Source: Crambe crambe (taxonomy: Eukaryota > Porifera > Demospongiae > Poecilosclerida > Crambeidae). Taken from it: 64,000 bases of DNA. Below the pieces are notes generated by a model. It searched no databases. It worked only from the letters and a program-made list of their open reading frames with translations, and had not been told where the DNA came from. Below, in pieces: positions 24,301 to 35,609 of the stretch. The translations under genes and the position numbers were made by a program. The DNA is taken from contig OZ004581.1 of NCBI GenBank assembly GCA_963924555.1, positions 6,239,338 through 6,303,337 of the forward strand. Direction: 5' to 3'. The stretch's first letter is position 1. Each line of letters starts with the position of its first letter.

Positions 24301-25438
24301 AGCATGTCAAATTTAGCTGGGTATGAGGATGTCGTATCTATATAATTATTGTGGAACTGTACCTGAACTTGTAGATGGCCTCAACATGCTTTTCACTGCT
24401 TTTATATTCAACATTTTTTTTCCTTATGCCGTTGTTGTAAGACAGGAAGTATAATGAGATAATGAATAATAACCACCCGCCCACATCCTGTTTAACAAGA
24501 AATGAGTTGAGAAGCTAATAATCAAGTTTGCTTGGCCTTAACCATCCAACTCAAGTCCTATTATGCTCAACTCAAATCCTAATATGCTCAACTCAAGTCC
24601 TATTACAGCCTAGAACAGTCAACAGTCTAATTATTGTGCAAAGCACTCAAAAAAAATTTTTTTTTCCAACAATTGTTAAATCCATTACAAATCCTTGTAG
24701 TAGCTATACATGTATTTCTAAATCTGGATAAATGTTGGATAAACGAATCACATTTGGTTTAATGTGACTAGGGGAAAATGTTATCAACACTGTGTGTGAT
24801 TATATCATAACTTCATGCACCTACCTATGGATCCTCTCTGCTAGTACTTACCATTGCCATATTACCCAAATTGTCATTGTCACGACAATCGAGGTACTGC
24901 TGAAACTGGGCACTGTTCACTAAAAATACGCCTATCAAATTTTCTCCAGGCACACTTTGAGCTTGAACCACAAATCCTCTGAAGCCAGGATTCCAAGTAG
25001 GAGCAGTGGTATCATTGATCAAAACTGAAAAGGGATAATTATAAAGAATCAGATCCGATCATACATCAAAATAATAATGGGCAGATTGCTTATCAGAAGC
25101 CTAATAGCTACAATGATTTTTGCAGCCTGCTAGCTGTAAACAAAAAAACGTGAGAGATATACTATCCTACCTGTATATAGCTTGCCAGCTGCATAATCAT
25201 ATCCTCCACCATTGCTTGTGGATACTGGAAGGTCTGTACTTATCAGAAAGCCACCATTTCCACTTTGGGGGTTACCATGAGATGCCCCAGGCCTTAGGAA
25301 CACTCCAGGAGAAGTGTTACATATTGAAGTAGGAGGTCCACCTGGGTAAGCATACCCTCCACGTGACACTATTAGGATCAGTAATGCTAGCGCAACTGGT
25401 AGATACATTTTCTTCTGGTTTATACGCCCTTGCAGCAT
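18385..25438 (-). CDS. Reeler-DOMON secreted protein B, 8 exons
   Basis: Tandem paralogue of gene A. Exons: 25171-25438, 24852-25024, 20828-20925, 20307-20358, 20033-20110, 19443-19619, 19034-19194, 18385-18886. They total 1509 nt, 502 residues, and all phases agree. The domain order is the same: signal peptide (core LALLILIVSRGG), Reeler, Pro-rich linker, DOMON, heptad stalk. The alternative start is 25408. Differences from A: 12 extra bases in exon 2, one extra Pro codon in exon 6, about half the stalk repeats (mostly TSRIGAT), and a changed C-terminus. A length change in an A/T run puts the end in another frame, so it stops at LFKLLEL and loses the hydrophobic tail of A. B may therefore be freely secreted rather than anchored. 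Intron 2 holds a 3-kb hAT transposon; intron 3 holds a 175-bp insert. Confidence 0.83.
18440..18668. repeat. 21-bp minisatellite coding the gene B stalk
   Basis: About ten units of AGTAGTAGCTCCAATGCGAGA lie in phase with exon 8 of gene B. Most units read Arg where gene A reads Ser. The array length is independent of that in gene A, pointing to ongoing unequal exchange or slippage. Confidence 0.93.
20462..20636. mobile_element. 175-bp insert in intron 3 of gene B
   Basis: Flanked by GTCCCT on both sides (20456-20461 and 20637-20642). Gene A has a single GTCCCT at the matching place near 12030. The insert starts GTAGT and ends ACTAC(A), so it is a small terminal-inverted-repeat element of unknown family. 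Confidence 0.7.
21013..23971 (+). mobile_element. Degenerate hAT transposon inside intron 2 of gene B
   Basis: The termini are CAGGGTTTCATCTA and its inverse. GCTGG flanks both ends (21008-21012, 23972-23976), a 5-bp target duplication. The unoccupied site is visible in gene A (GCCTATGGCTGGGTATA near 12757). Transposase pieces run left to right. A zinc-finger-like N-terminus (CFFCSLCKKYGKPP) lies within 21351-21662. The SDTRWLAR signature of hAT/DUF4371-type transposases lies in 22575-22793 and just before. The C-terminal dimerisation-type end (LSDEELDLIVNHW) stops at 23872. Several frame changes and stops separate these pieces, so it is dead. A poly-G run lies near 21041-21060. Confidence 0.85.
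24548..24606. repeat. Short tandem repeat
   Basis: Three units of about 22 bp built on CTCAACTCAAGTCCTATTATG lie within intron 2 of gene B, beyond the hAT insertion. No function is apparent. Confidence 0.7.
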
Positions 25439-25560
25439 TATTATAATAAACTTGTAATGTTGGTGAGCCGCGCATCCCCGCCCGGCGCCCCCAGGTTTGC
25501 GAAGAGCTAGGCAGAGACAAAGAGTCCACTGTTTGCGTATATGCGCCAATTTTTCCCAAT
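25439..25560 (-). promoter_or_regulatory. CpG-rich region upstream of gene B
   Basis: The segment directly before the gene B start contains GAGCCGCGC, CCCGCCCGGCGCCCCC and GCGCC. This is strikingly GC-rich for this window and includes GC-box-like sequence. By position it is the probable promoter; no TATA box is obvious. Confidence 0.4.
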
Positions 25561-25700
25561 GGTACTGCAGATTTCACTTGCGTTTGAAAATTGCGTGGGC
25601 TACTGCGCATGTTTTGTATTGCAATTTTATACAGTGGTAATGAGGGTCAAAAGTCATACGCAAAACTCTATGTTCAAACGGAAGTGAAATTTGCAGTACA
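25561..25700. mobile_element. Small inverted-repeat element
   Basis: GTACTGCAGATTTCACTTGC and its inverse (TTCAAACGGAAGTGAAATTT side) form about 26-bp arms around a 90-bp core. Directly to the right lies the recurrent AGAGAGTGCGGTAGCACTCT hairpin (about 25711-25732). Confidence 0.65.
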
Positions 25701-25734
25701 TGCATGTATCAGAGAGTGCGGTAGCACTCTCTAT

Positions 25735-26451
25735 GTAGTGATGACTCGGACGGCCGCGCGCGCCGCCTATAGACTAATACAAAAGTGAAATTCTAGTTCC
25801 CCCACTTGGACCTAACAAAAGCTACTGTGAATGATTATCCAGCCTACTAGAGCCTACTACAATGTGCAGACCAAGTTTCAGGACCAGGGAGCTTACCGTT
25901 TCAGAAATACGGCAAGCAGGTAAATCGTTGGATTCTTCTTCTTCTCTATTATTATTCTTCTTCTTAGACAACCATATCTCTCGAACCACTCAAGCTACAG
26001 CTATGATTTCTGGATAAATCCACTCCAAATTCTACGAACTACGATCTTTTCTACTCGTTGATCCTCGAAAGAGTCGATGAAAAAGGAGACACCACTCGAC
26101 TAATTCAATTAGGAAGCCATCTTTCTATAATACGCATGCGCATATATTTGATATCCAATTATTCGAAATCATAATATTGCTCAGCTGTCTCTAGCTAGCT
26201 AGCTAGCTAGCTAGCTCTAGATAATGATGATAGACTACTGTATCGGCTCGGGGATCTACGGTAGACTCTATTTCAGCATCTTCCTTCGACCTCCAAGTAT
26301 AGCTCAACAATAACACAACACCTTGACTCGTTGATAATGATTGGGCTGGTGTGCTGAGAACTATTCTTCTTTCATCTGTCCCTGCATACACATAGAAGAA
26401 TGAACTCTATACATAGCTAAAACCATAAAAGAGAGGAAAAAAGACCAGGAA
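25735..26451. other. Gene-free stretch with simple repeats
   Basis: Contains a CG-rich patch (GGCCGCGCGCGCCGCC near 25753), a CTT/ATT-rich run (25930-25966) and an AGCT tetranucleotide run (26187-26215). No gene is supported. Confidence 0.5.
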
Positions 26452-26756
26452 CAAGTAAGGGAAAAAGCATTTCGTGAAATGAAAAAAGATGTAGGGATGA
26501 CCACTGCTCAAAAAAGTATTATAAAGGAAACAAGAAGGATGAAAATGGGATCAATCTTTGTTCTGTATATCCAGCCAACAATCCCTACATATACGTACAT
26601 TACCTGAAGCTACCCGACGTATATGTAGGGATTGTTGGCTGGATATACAGAACAAAGATTGATCCCATTTCCATCCTTCTTGTTTCCTTACTTTTTTGAG
26701 CAGTGGTCATCCCTACATCTTTTTTCATTTCACGAAATGCTTTTTCCCTTACTTGT
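26452..26756. mobile_element. Fold-back MITE, about 305 bp
   Basis: Near-perfect arms run from ACAAGTAAGGGAAAAAGC at the ends to ATATGTAGGGATTGTTGG at the centre, with a loop of about 25 bases. It belongs to the ACAAGTRA family. There is no coding capacity. Confidence 0.88.
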
Positions 26757-26923
26757 GGTATTGTAATCTCTCAGTAACTGCATGTCCGTGACGTATGACG
26801 CAATACTGCTTAATCTGGATAAGGAAATTCTGCCAGTCTTCTTCTCTTCTCCAGCAATAGTATCTTATATACACATAATTATGCTGTGACATCACACACC
26901 ATCATAGTAGTACTAGTAGCTAC

Positions 26924-27468
26924 TTAACTATTGTGCACATTGATAAACAAGAAGAACAAAGTTATCATAGCTAGTGAAACAACAAAACTGGTGATAATGT
27001 CAAGCAGTGGGGGTCCTCTAACTATAGGAGTTGTAAGTCTCTTCCTCTCTTGCTCCTCTTCTGCTAATAGTGCCTGAGGGAGAGAAACAGTTCACCAAAG
27101 GAACATTTAAATTTAAAGAGGATGTTGGTTGGGTAAATTACCCAAATCTACATCCATCCCAAAATTTATATCAAACCCAAGGTATAGCTGACCTACCATA
27201 ATATGGTACTTCTGTTCAATACTAGATGCAATATCTTTGCAGTTGACCAAAGGGTCTCTGAGGGCTGTACAGAGACTGTTCCAAGATGGTGGCTGACTTC
27301 CTTTCATCTTTAGCTACTGTTTGATGAATTCACTCATGCACCCATTGATGTCATTGGAGTTGTTATATCGGATTTTCTCAACTTCCGCATCTGGCAGTCC
27401 TAAAACTGCCCCAAGATCTCTCCATTCCTTCACTATGCCAATCAGTGCTGTCCTCACATTGCGATAGG
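26924..27468 (-). pseudogene. Death-domain protein fragment with C-terminal membrane tail
   Basis: Two exons are recognisable: 27197-27468 and 26924-27073, joined by GT-AG with matching phase. The first encodes a Death-fold domain (EWRDLGAVLGLP, then PPSWNSLCTALRDPL). The second encodes LLAEEEQERKR and a hydrophobic segment (FVVSLAMITLFFLF) followed by the stop. In the first exon a TAG sits where this fold normally has the conserved Trp before LK, directly after EFIKQ, so the frame is interrupted. No upstream exons are found before repeats begin at 27.69 kb. Known: Death domains assemble apoptotic or immune signalling complexes; sponges carry many. Likely a 3' gene fragment, though a single-base sequencing error cannot be ruled out. 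Confidence 0.65.
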
Positions 27469-28212
27469 CTGCATACAGGCAAACACAATGTCATGACTCA
27501 GTCTTGTTGGGTATACAGTAGCTGTAGCTACATGTGAATACTATAGCAAACCAGCTATCTACTCACTCAAGGTAACATCTTTAACTTGACTTCCTCGACA
27601 TTCATCTGATCCAGTCCAGTGTCTACTCAGTCCACAACTTTAGTCAGCAAAACTCAGCCACTAGGAACAAGCAGTGCTCCTCATGTAAGTATCAGAGAGT
27701 GCGGTAGCACTCTCTAAGTAGGGATGGCAGGTCAAAGTCCATAGGACAGTATAAACTAAAAACTCTTCTTTCTCTTCTACTCTCACTCTACAGGTTCTCA
27801 GAAGGCTACAGTGAATTATCATATCTACAAAGAAGAGAGGAGAATGTTCAAAAGCCAAAAATTCATTCGCCAACATAAGAAAAAAACGAGTTCTAAAAAT
27901 GACTTTTCGTTCTTTTTCTTTATAATAATAATAATAATAATGTATAAGATCGACGTACCGACTTACTGGCTATAGTCATCAAAATTCTGCTTTGGCCATC
28001 TGTTAGAGCGGCACCTAGAGGCTGATCTTTTGCTATTAGTTTTGACTAAGGCTCTACTTCACTATTCGATAGCACTCGGAACACAGCTGCTAATCTTTCT
28101 ACGCCATTTTGAAGGGGGCGGGGCTTATGGGCGGAGCCACGTAAGCTTAAGTTTAGCTATAGCCAAGGTCTTCATTCATTACCTGATGATGTTCCAGTCA
28201 CTCCTTGCTGAA
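27469..28212. repeat. Repeats: AGAGAGTGC hairpin block and dispersed copy
   Basis: 27688-27950 starts with the AGAGAGTGCGGTAGCACTCT hairpin and runs through AAGTAGGGATGGCAGGTCAA, CTCTTCTTTCTCTTCTAC and CTCTACAGGTTCTCA. It has a near copy at 52725-52985. 27957-28078 repeats 17600-17740. No gene is supported. Confidence 0.65.
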
Positions 28213-28931
28213 TTACAGTACAGATGCTCATCCTATAGTAGCATTATAGCCAGTACTTGGCTGTAGTGTAGTCAGCTCACTTCACCATGCCGTGTACATG
28301 TCATTTACATTGCTGTTGCTGTAAAGTTTTATATCAACAAAACTTAAATAGCTAAACAAATTCTTCAACCAGAGACACTGTATGTACCTACAAAAGAGGT
28401 TTATGTAGAGCTGGCTTTGTATAGTACTGTACTGTAGCCTCCCTCATTCAACTTCAAGCACTAAGAAAAAGGATAGAAACAAGTGAGCGTAAAAAATAAA
28501 AAGGTTAAGTAGGGATAGCCTAAAATCTAGCTGGGCTATCTATAATGTGCTGCAGCCTCGTATGAAAAAAATCTTCGCGATATTACCTCATAAAAGGGGT
28601 GGGGCAATTAATAGCAGTTCTCCTCATATAACACCTGCACAGGATGTGGCCATTTGATGGCATCCACTATTATGATCACTACACCAAATGCATAAACTCC
28701 CCATACTCCTCCCTCAAGCAAGACATACGTACCATCTCAATAATTATTTCAGTGATCACATATGTAACAATTAGCTAATGCTGTTCACTTTTTAAAATGT
28801 TCACTCCTTTCAGTACTCCATTACACTGCAGATGATCATCCTTCAAACTCTCCTCCCTGAACAGAATGAAATACTGATCATTAAATAAATTTAGTTCAAT
28901 CAAGGAAGCCTTTAGTGTCTATCAATTTTCA
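28213..28931. repeat. Dispersed repeat and half MITE end
   Basis: 28213-28330 matches about 8860-9100 and, inverted, 53455-53520. ACAAGTGAGCGTAAAAAATA at about 28480 followed by AAGTAGGGATAGCC is a lone left end of the ACAAGTRA MITE family. Beyond it I see no gene. Confidence 0.5.
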
Positions 28932-28948
28932 TAATCACAAAGAAAAAG

Positions 28949-29403
28949 AATGCAAACAAGTGAATGCAAAAAATTTCTTCGAAATAAAAATGTGAAGTAG
29001 GGATGCTATTATAACTGCAGCTTCATTATGAAAACCAAGTACTGCAGCATCGAAGCAGTATGGCCCAAAAATCTAGCTGGAATATGTATTATAACTGCAT
29101 GCAAGAGAGTGAACTTAGTGAAGTGACCCTTACCCATCATCAAGTACAAGATACTATTCCTACTTCACTCCCATGATCAAGGGCCAAGGGAGTGAAGTAG
29201 GAATAGTATCTCGTACTTGATGATGGGTAAGGGTCACTTCACTAAGTTCACTCTCTTGCATGCAGTTATAATACATATTCCAGCTAGATTTTTGGGCCAT
29301 ACTGCTTCGATGCTGCAGTACTTGGTTTTCATAATGAAGCTGCAGTTATAATAGCATCCCTACTTCACATTTTTATTTCGAAGAAATTTTTTGCATTCAC
29401 TTG
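28949..29403. mobile_element. Fold-back MITE, about 455 bp, near-perfect
   Basis: The arms are essentially perfect reverse complements, from ACAAGTGAATGCAAAAAATT outside to CTACTTCACTCCCATGATC at the centre, with a loop of only a few bases. This is the least diverged hairpin in the window and suggests recent activity of its family. Confidence 0.9.
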
Positions 29404-30496
29404 TAGCTATAGAAGTATGAATAGCCTCCATGCTGCGTAAAATATTATAATTATCTATATATAGAGTGAACTAATGAGAAAATCAGTTGAAGCAACCTAG
29501 CTAGCTACCATAGTAATTATGGGGACAGAGCCAAGGCTGAGGCAGTGATGTTGCATAAACCCATGATGATGACTTCAGTATTGTGTTATATACACACCCT
29601 CTCTTATAGCAAGCATTTTATATGTTACTTTAAGAGAGGGGATATCCTAAGGAAAGAGGGCAAAAGCCCCACCTCATAAAAAATATGTAATCGCTCTAGA
29701 GCTTCATTCTTCCCACATCAGTACTTACTATACTGTCATAAAAAAGCCAGAAATTGTATTAGCTACTGCCATCTTTTACCTTTGCTCAGCAAACACTGAT
29801 ACATTAGGGAACGGAACCCCATTCCCTAGCCACATAATTATACGTCATCTCATTTCCTATGACACTCCCCCTGGAGATGCAAGCCTGAATCACAACAACT
29901 AGAGAACCTGATGGTAGTGCAATCATAAATGAATGCCATGTGTATAAGGGCCCAAGGAGGAAGGGTCGGAGGATAAAGACTGTATCAGCAGGTACAGGTA
30001 AGTGACATTATGAATGTACTGGTCTTTTGTTCAGCATTGGATGAATGTACAGCTTCTCCTTCACTTACAACCACACCTCTACATGTCAGGCTCAAAGGAA
30101 GGAGGGTTCAGATCACCCTTTTTGAAGGGCTTGTCATGATGTAATAGGTAGACCACAACTGGAGAATAGAGCTAGATATCACACCTTTAATTTCCACTAA
30201 TGGGGTCTACTCTGCAGCCCTAAAATCTGTTTGCTTCAATTGGCACTTCTAGCATATTAGCTAATTTCTGAATTTCAAAGGTTGGTATAGAGCACAGAGT
30301 AGCCGAGGATTAATAAATTGTTGGGAAAAAAACAACAACACATTTTGGGTATAGGAACTCTCTTGTGGAGGAGTGTGGAATGTGCACTCTAATGAGGTGC
30401 TTGAATAGAGTACAAACTTGTTATTCAAGGGCCATACACAGTCTAAAGTCTGACCATATTCCCACTAAGAGTACTTATGTCTACCAGATCAGGATA
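29404..30496. other. Gene-free stretch
   Basis: No open frame, RNA gene or clear repeat pair is supported. A short 68-codon frame near 30365 has no protein-like features. Confidence 0.45.
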
Positions 30497-30660
30497 CAGC
30501 ACATTGCAGTGATCTTGCAATACAAATCTATAACAGCAAAACCAAAATTTACATACCCTCCTTTCAAGTAACCCAACTCCAAAGCCATTTGAAAGGAGGC
30601 TATGTCAATTTTGGTTTTGCTGTTCTGGATTTTCATGCTGCAAGATCACTGTATTGGTTT
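30497..30660. mobile_element. Fold-back element related to 13360-13465
   Basis: TTGCAGTGATCTTGCA and AACAGCAAAACCAAAATT pair with AATTTTGGTTTTGCTGTT and TGCAAGATCACTG across a core containing CCATTTGAAAGGAGGCTA. The core is shared with the shorter copy in gene A intron 2. Confidence 0.75.
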
Positions 30661-31236
30661 ACCTCCATTATCTCCTCATCAGGCACCTGTTCCAGTCTAT
30701 GTGATTGGAGTAAAACACACACACATATGCATGTCACTGTCCATTGGTGAAGTGTCAGAGACAATTGCTCAAAGTCTTAACACTCAAATAAAGTTATCAA
30801 TGCAACCTTCATACCGTGTTTTTACTATGTATGGCATGATTGTGTGTGTGTCATCATGAAAATATCTCAAAATTCTATAAAAATAAGCTAATTAAGTACT
30901 CTCAACTTCACTTATTTTAGTTGTCATCTCAACAGTCAGTGTAGCACTCAAAGGATTTTATATTTCTTCTGCACTGCATAAAGTTATGTGCTGTTGTTTC
31001 ATGAGGAATTTAAAATGGTTCCATTATCTATGTGAGTGGTCCCATTATGTAAAGAATGTGTGAGCTGTCTATCATGAGGAATAGTCCACAGAGCCAGAGC
31101 CAGCCCATTTGTAGTGGTACGGCCATGCATAGCTACTATCTGGGGCCAGTAATTAAAATTTAATGTTTTATTGATTCAATTTCAATCTGGTATGATCTAG
31201 GCAATGCCATGCACTAACTTATAAGTATTCAAATTG

Positions 31237-31272
<36 letters not shown>

Positions 31273-31804
31273 GATTATGTAAGTACTAGAAATGTTAAAT
31301 ACTACACAATTTACCACGAACTAATTATGCATGAAACTGGTAAAAAAGAATATTAAGAGTCAAAGCACATGGTCCAAAAAATATATATATATAAATAAAA
31401 AATTAAAGATCCTCTTTCATCAGGTACCTAGCTTAAGATTACACTATACAATCAAATTTCACTATCTAAAATCAACCAATGTGGCAGCTTGCAAACCAGA
31501 AATGATCATGACTGAGTTAGTATGAATTGCCACATGATAGGAAACAGCTTCTTAGGCTTTCTAATCATTGATACTACCGGAGTAACCGGACTCCATTAGT
31601 GGGAGTGGTCCTTCTCCTTTCTGGGAGCTAGCCAATGGGTCGGGAGATTAATGGGACCGAAACCCATGATTTAGTGTTGATCGGATTGTGATGACTGGTA
31701 TCAAATGCTGACTAACTCTGATCAATGGCGATCAGCAGTGCAGTGGACAAGATCATTTCCAAAGTTATATTTTTTATTTTCTTTTGTTTCTGCTTAAATA
31801 ACCC

Positions 31805-31902
<98 letters not shown>

Positions 31903-32886
31903 CAAAACAAAAAAACAACAACTCTGAATGCTGGTACAGCCATGGCTGTACCAGCCGTAGCAGTGCCTCTGGCCATGGTCCTCCACATTTTAAGTGGTCC
32001 CACTATCTAAAAATCATGTGTGGTCTGTCTCAGATTAGCTGCTTCTATCTCAGATGGCTCATAATCATGAGAAATAATCCTCCATTGGTAAGTTCCACAC
32101 CAACATCTACTCTGAGTGGGAATATGGTCAGACTGCAAATTGTGCTTATCAAAATTCTCTACCACACCAGGATATTGGCCATAATGGTCATCTCCCCATC
32201 ATGCAGCTGTGAAGATGTAGACTGGACTCCAGCTAAGGAACCCCTAAAGTTACTAGGCAACGAAATTAATATGACTAAATTGCCCACCCCCTATATGTAT
32301 AATTATGGGTGATATGTTAGAGTAGTAGAATCTATCTACCTCATGATTAGTGTACAGCTTCAACCAGAAGCAGAAGCACATTGCAGGACATGCAGTAACA
32401 CTCTCATCATGTATGTACATCTGCAATACTGCCCCCATCGATAAAACATAATGAAAGTAGCTGGTTCTGTTATTTTAGCTGGGGTTTTATTGAAGTTGGG
32501 GGGATATGGGTTTATGAGATTTTCATGACCTTTGTTACCGCAGGCTTCTGAATATTTTGGGCTTTTAATTTTGACTTTGAGTTTATTTGCGGTGATTTAT
32601 GGGAGTTTGTTTTGTTTGATGATTGCTTTTTTAATTTTATTTAATCATTGTAGGGTTTTAAATTGTGTCAGATAAGGGGCAAATGAATGAATGGACTGGA
32701 AAACATCCAATAACAGACTATCATTGCAATTAAGTCCTTGCATTGAATCTCATTTCTCGACACATTGGGTTCACACATTCTGATCCCACACTACATTGTC
32801 AATGCTCTTGTCTATAATTAGCTGAAAAATTTCATTGAAATCGTTATCAAAGAGGCACTTGAATTGTGAGAGTTAACAGTTACCTT
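30661..32886. other. Gene-free stretch with CA microsatellites
   Basis: Contains CA runs at about 31241-31268 and 31809-31900, and segments shared with 14.65-14.95 kb. The 195-codon frame over the long CA tract is a microsatellite artefact. No gene is supported. Confidence 0.5.
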
Positions 32887-32888
32887 AA

Positions 32889-33373
32889 GGTGACTATTAA
32901 AAACGGGTACTAATCTTAGCGAATTTTAGCGATTTGTTAATAATCGTTAATATTTGTACCCGCTAATAAAATATTACATCACAAAGTAACTATGAATATC
33001 ATTACAAATATTATTACAATAACAAACAGAATTTTCACAACATGGCAAGCTTCCCACAGCTGGCTAGTGTTGCTCTCTTCTCTGTACTTTCTCTTCACTA
33101 GTGCAGCACTTGATTGATCTTGCTCTTCTTCTTCTTCATGTATCGGAGTCTGAACTTCATCAGTTACATCTTCAAACTTCCCATCTTCAGGCTCCTTGTA
33201 GAGCTTGGTAACAAGCTCATCATATTTCACCAGGGCTTTCTTGTATTGCAGCTCTCCATGTGTATTGTGATTTACACATTCCTTTATTCACAAAATTCGC
33301 TAAATTTAGTACCCATTAAATACAAAGAAATGCAAAATCGTTAATTTTTGACTCCGTTGATAATAGTCACCTT
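32889..33373 (-). mobile_element. Small DNA transposon enclosing a membrane-tail exon
   Basis: The ends AGGTGACTATTA and its inverse TAATAGTCACCT are each flanked by TA, as in mariner-type insertion. Near each end an inverted GGGTACTAA ... AGCGAATTTT block recurs. Inside, on the minus strand, 32979 to about 33285 is open. It reads QYKKALVKYDELVTKLY, an acidic run (HEEEEEQD) and a terminal hydrophobic helix (ILFVIVIIFVMIFIVTL) before the stop. No start codon or transposase is present. It looks like a non-autonomous element that captured the last exon of a host membrane-protein gene. Confidence 0.6.
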
Positions 33374-34397
33374 ACGGTACATGATATTATTAATACAGGT
33401 CTATAATACAGGAAGGGCAACTACAGGAAGGATTGTCCTTGAATGGCAGAGCTGCCACTATTAAGGACAACTGCTAAATGCAATCTAAGACTGTGTAGTG
33501 AGAAATGTCATGGTCTAAAAACAAAAGATTCAATTTAATATACCACCTTCATATACCCTGACCTGATTGGGTAAAGGGCTCTAGCTAGAACAATATCAGC
33601 CCAAGTTCAAGGTAGAGGGTTCAGACCACATGATCTACACAGTACTTTTGCTAACCTGCACCTGCATTCATTCATTTATATTTAGGTGGGTAATAATTAT
33701 GGGTGTGGTTATTGAAACTAGGAGTAAGGACTCTTTTGTTCATGAACTTTACACACAACTATCCCTACTTGTCTGTTCCATAAAGACACTAGCTATGAAG
33801 AACATTAAAGCAGCACCTTAAATGTGACACGCTATATGAAAACCAGGAATGTTACTCAATAATCAATTTCTGGATATGTGCGTATAAAGGAAAAAAAATT
33901 TTTTTATCCACTTCTTTATTTTTACCTCCACAGTATGTTCGGTCCTTTGACTACCTCCATACCAAATTTGAGGAGGAGGAAAGGCTTTGAAATATCAACA
34001 AAAACCGGATGAGTTTTTCAATTCATCATTGGACGAAAAACCAGGAATTGAACTCTGTATGGCTCTATTCACCATTCTCTGCATGCACAAACATTTACAA
34101 AGCACAAAATAAACATCACACCCAGAGCACATGATTGTCTTTTCATACAACCTTTACCTTCGAAAACAAACATCAGTCGATTTTTTCAATATGCAACTAT
34201 GCACAAAGCAATAACATCTAACTGCATCAATCAGGATCACCCTGGCCTGCATTTTAAGAACCAGTCATAATTGGCAGTTCTGTGTAATTTTTAGTGATGG
34301 TAATCTTAGCAATGAGTTGCTAAACAATAAGAAGTTGCCAGCAGTGAAGGGCCTAAGGGATATGCAGTAGCGTCATGCATGTGGGTGTGAGAGGTAT
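33374..34397. other. Gene-free stretch
   Basis: No coding or repeat structure that I can support. Short frames near 33630 lack protein-like character. Confidence 0.4.
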
Positions 34398-34900
34398 ACC
34401 GTAATCGTATAAATTTTTGGAGGTTTAAAATTTCGTGATTTCCGTCCTATAATTAAAAATTTCCACAGGTCTAATTTTCGTAGCAAGTACATGGAAAATA
34501 ATGCATGAGCACAATAGCTATATCATTGCCTGCTGCTGGGGCCAAGGCTATACCTTCTCATGATTCGTGGCTACTACATGCAGAGAAATCTAGATAGCTA
34601 GTCCCCCAAAAAGAAGAAAAGCTGGGCTGGCGACACCAGACTAAAATCTAGACTGCTACGGAGGCGAGACGCTTTGTTGTAGAAGAGAGACAGGTAACGG
34701 CCATGATCCTTTCGTCTCACGGACTATCTGCTCCAGGTTTTTTTCCAGCTGCTATCGATATCGCATCACATATGCATGCGCATTGTTGTCATATGTGACG
34801 TCATAGTACTAAAACTTTGTTTATTATTTTCGAGGATTCCGATCGACTACGAGAAAATGAAAATAAAACCCCACCGAAAAATGTATACGATTACGGTATG
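34398..34900. mobile_element. MITE with TACCGTAATCGTATA ends
   Basis: TACCGTAATCGTATAAATTT on the left and TATACGATTACGGTA on the right are inverted repeats with related AAAATTTCGT / CGAGAAAATG blocks inside. TA flanks each end, suggesting a Tc1/mariner-type target. The core holds no open frame. Confidence 0.75.
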
Positions 34901-35423
34901 TGAGTCTCAGGTAGAAATCGAATATTATCCCATTTTCAAATAGCTTAATTGATGAGCAATTTCTCAAACTTGCTTTGATGAAAATTAATTGTCCCAAACT
35001 TTTGTCATGTGTTCTATAATGATTGAACTATCTCTATAGCAAATTTCAAGACCTAGGCCACTAGTAGTCATGAGTTATGGATAGCTAAAGTAAAGTAAGC
35101 TTTCATGGCTGACTAGCTAGCTGTAAGTGCTAACCTTTCTTCTTTAGTTCAAGCTCTATACAGTTTTGAAGAATAGCCATAGGCCTTTCAAATTGCGCTC
35201 TGTACCTATATATGCTATCATAGGTGTAGCACTGGGTCAGGCAGGTCAGGGATTTGCCTGATTAATACAAGCCAACACATCATCCTGATGATATCACTTC
35301 AGGGAGTATGGCAGTTTGCATAACTTTATAGCTAATTGATTACCAACACCTCCCATACCACTCAGGGTTACAGGTATTATGGGGGAGAGCCTGACTAGTG
35401 AGACTATTTGCCTGACCAATGCA
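34901..35423. other. Gene-free stretch before the copia element
   Basis: I see nothing coding or structured here. The copia element has inserted at its right edge. Confidence 0.4.
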
Positions 35424-35428
35424 CAAAA

Positions 35429-35609
35429 TATTGGAAATTGTCTAAGAAGATCAATCTGGATTTAATATAGCAAGAACAAAGATTACACAAGTACCATGAG
35501 GCAAAAGTAAAATTGAAGTGTGATTACATCATAACCGTGACTGTTAATTAGAATGACATGAATCATAATGTATGCTGTTTGGAGTCTTGGGTGAATTTGC
35601 ATTCTAACA
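35429..35609 (-). repeat. Copia 3' LTR
   Basis: 181 bp. On the minus strand it begins TGTTAGAATGC and ends TTTCCAATA. It appears identical to the partner LTR. A purine-rich tract (GTGAGGAGGAG on the minus strand, 35610-35620) directly precedes it and serves as polypurine tract. Confidence 0.93.

Noticed and set aside
31712-32312. 195-codon frame with Thr-His repeat and antisense Cys-Val frames
   Set aside because: CA/GT microsatellite artefact; flanking residues match no family.
35432-35609. Placing the copia LTR edge at the TGG/CCA boundary (178 bp)
   Set aside because: With that edge no target duplication is found; extending by TAT gives exact CAAAA duplicates on both sides and an adjoining primer site.
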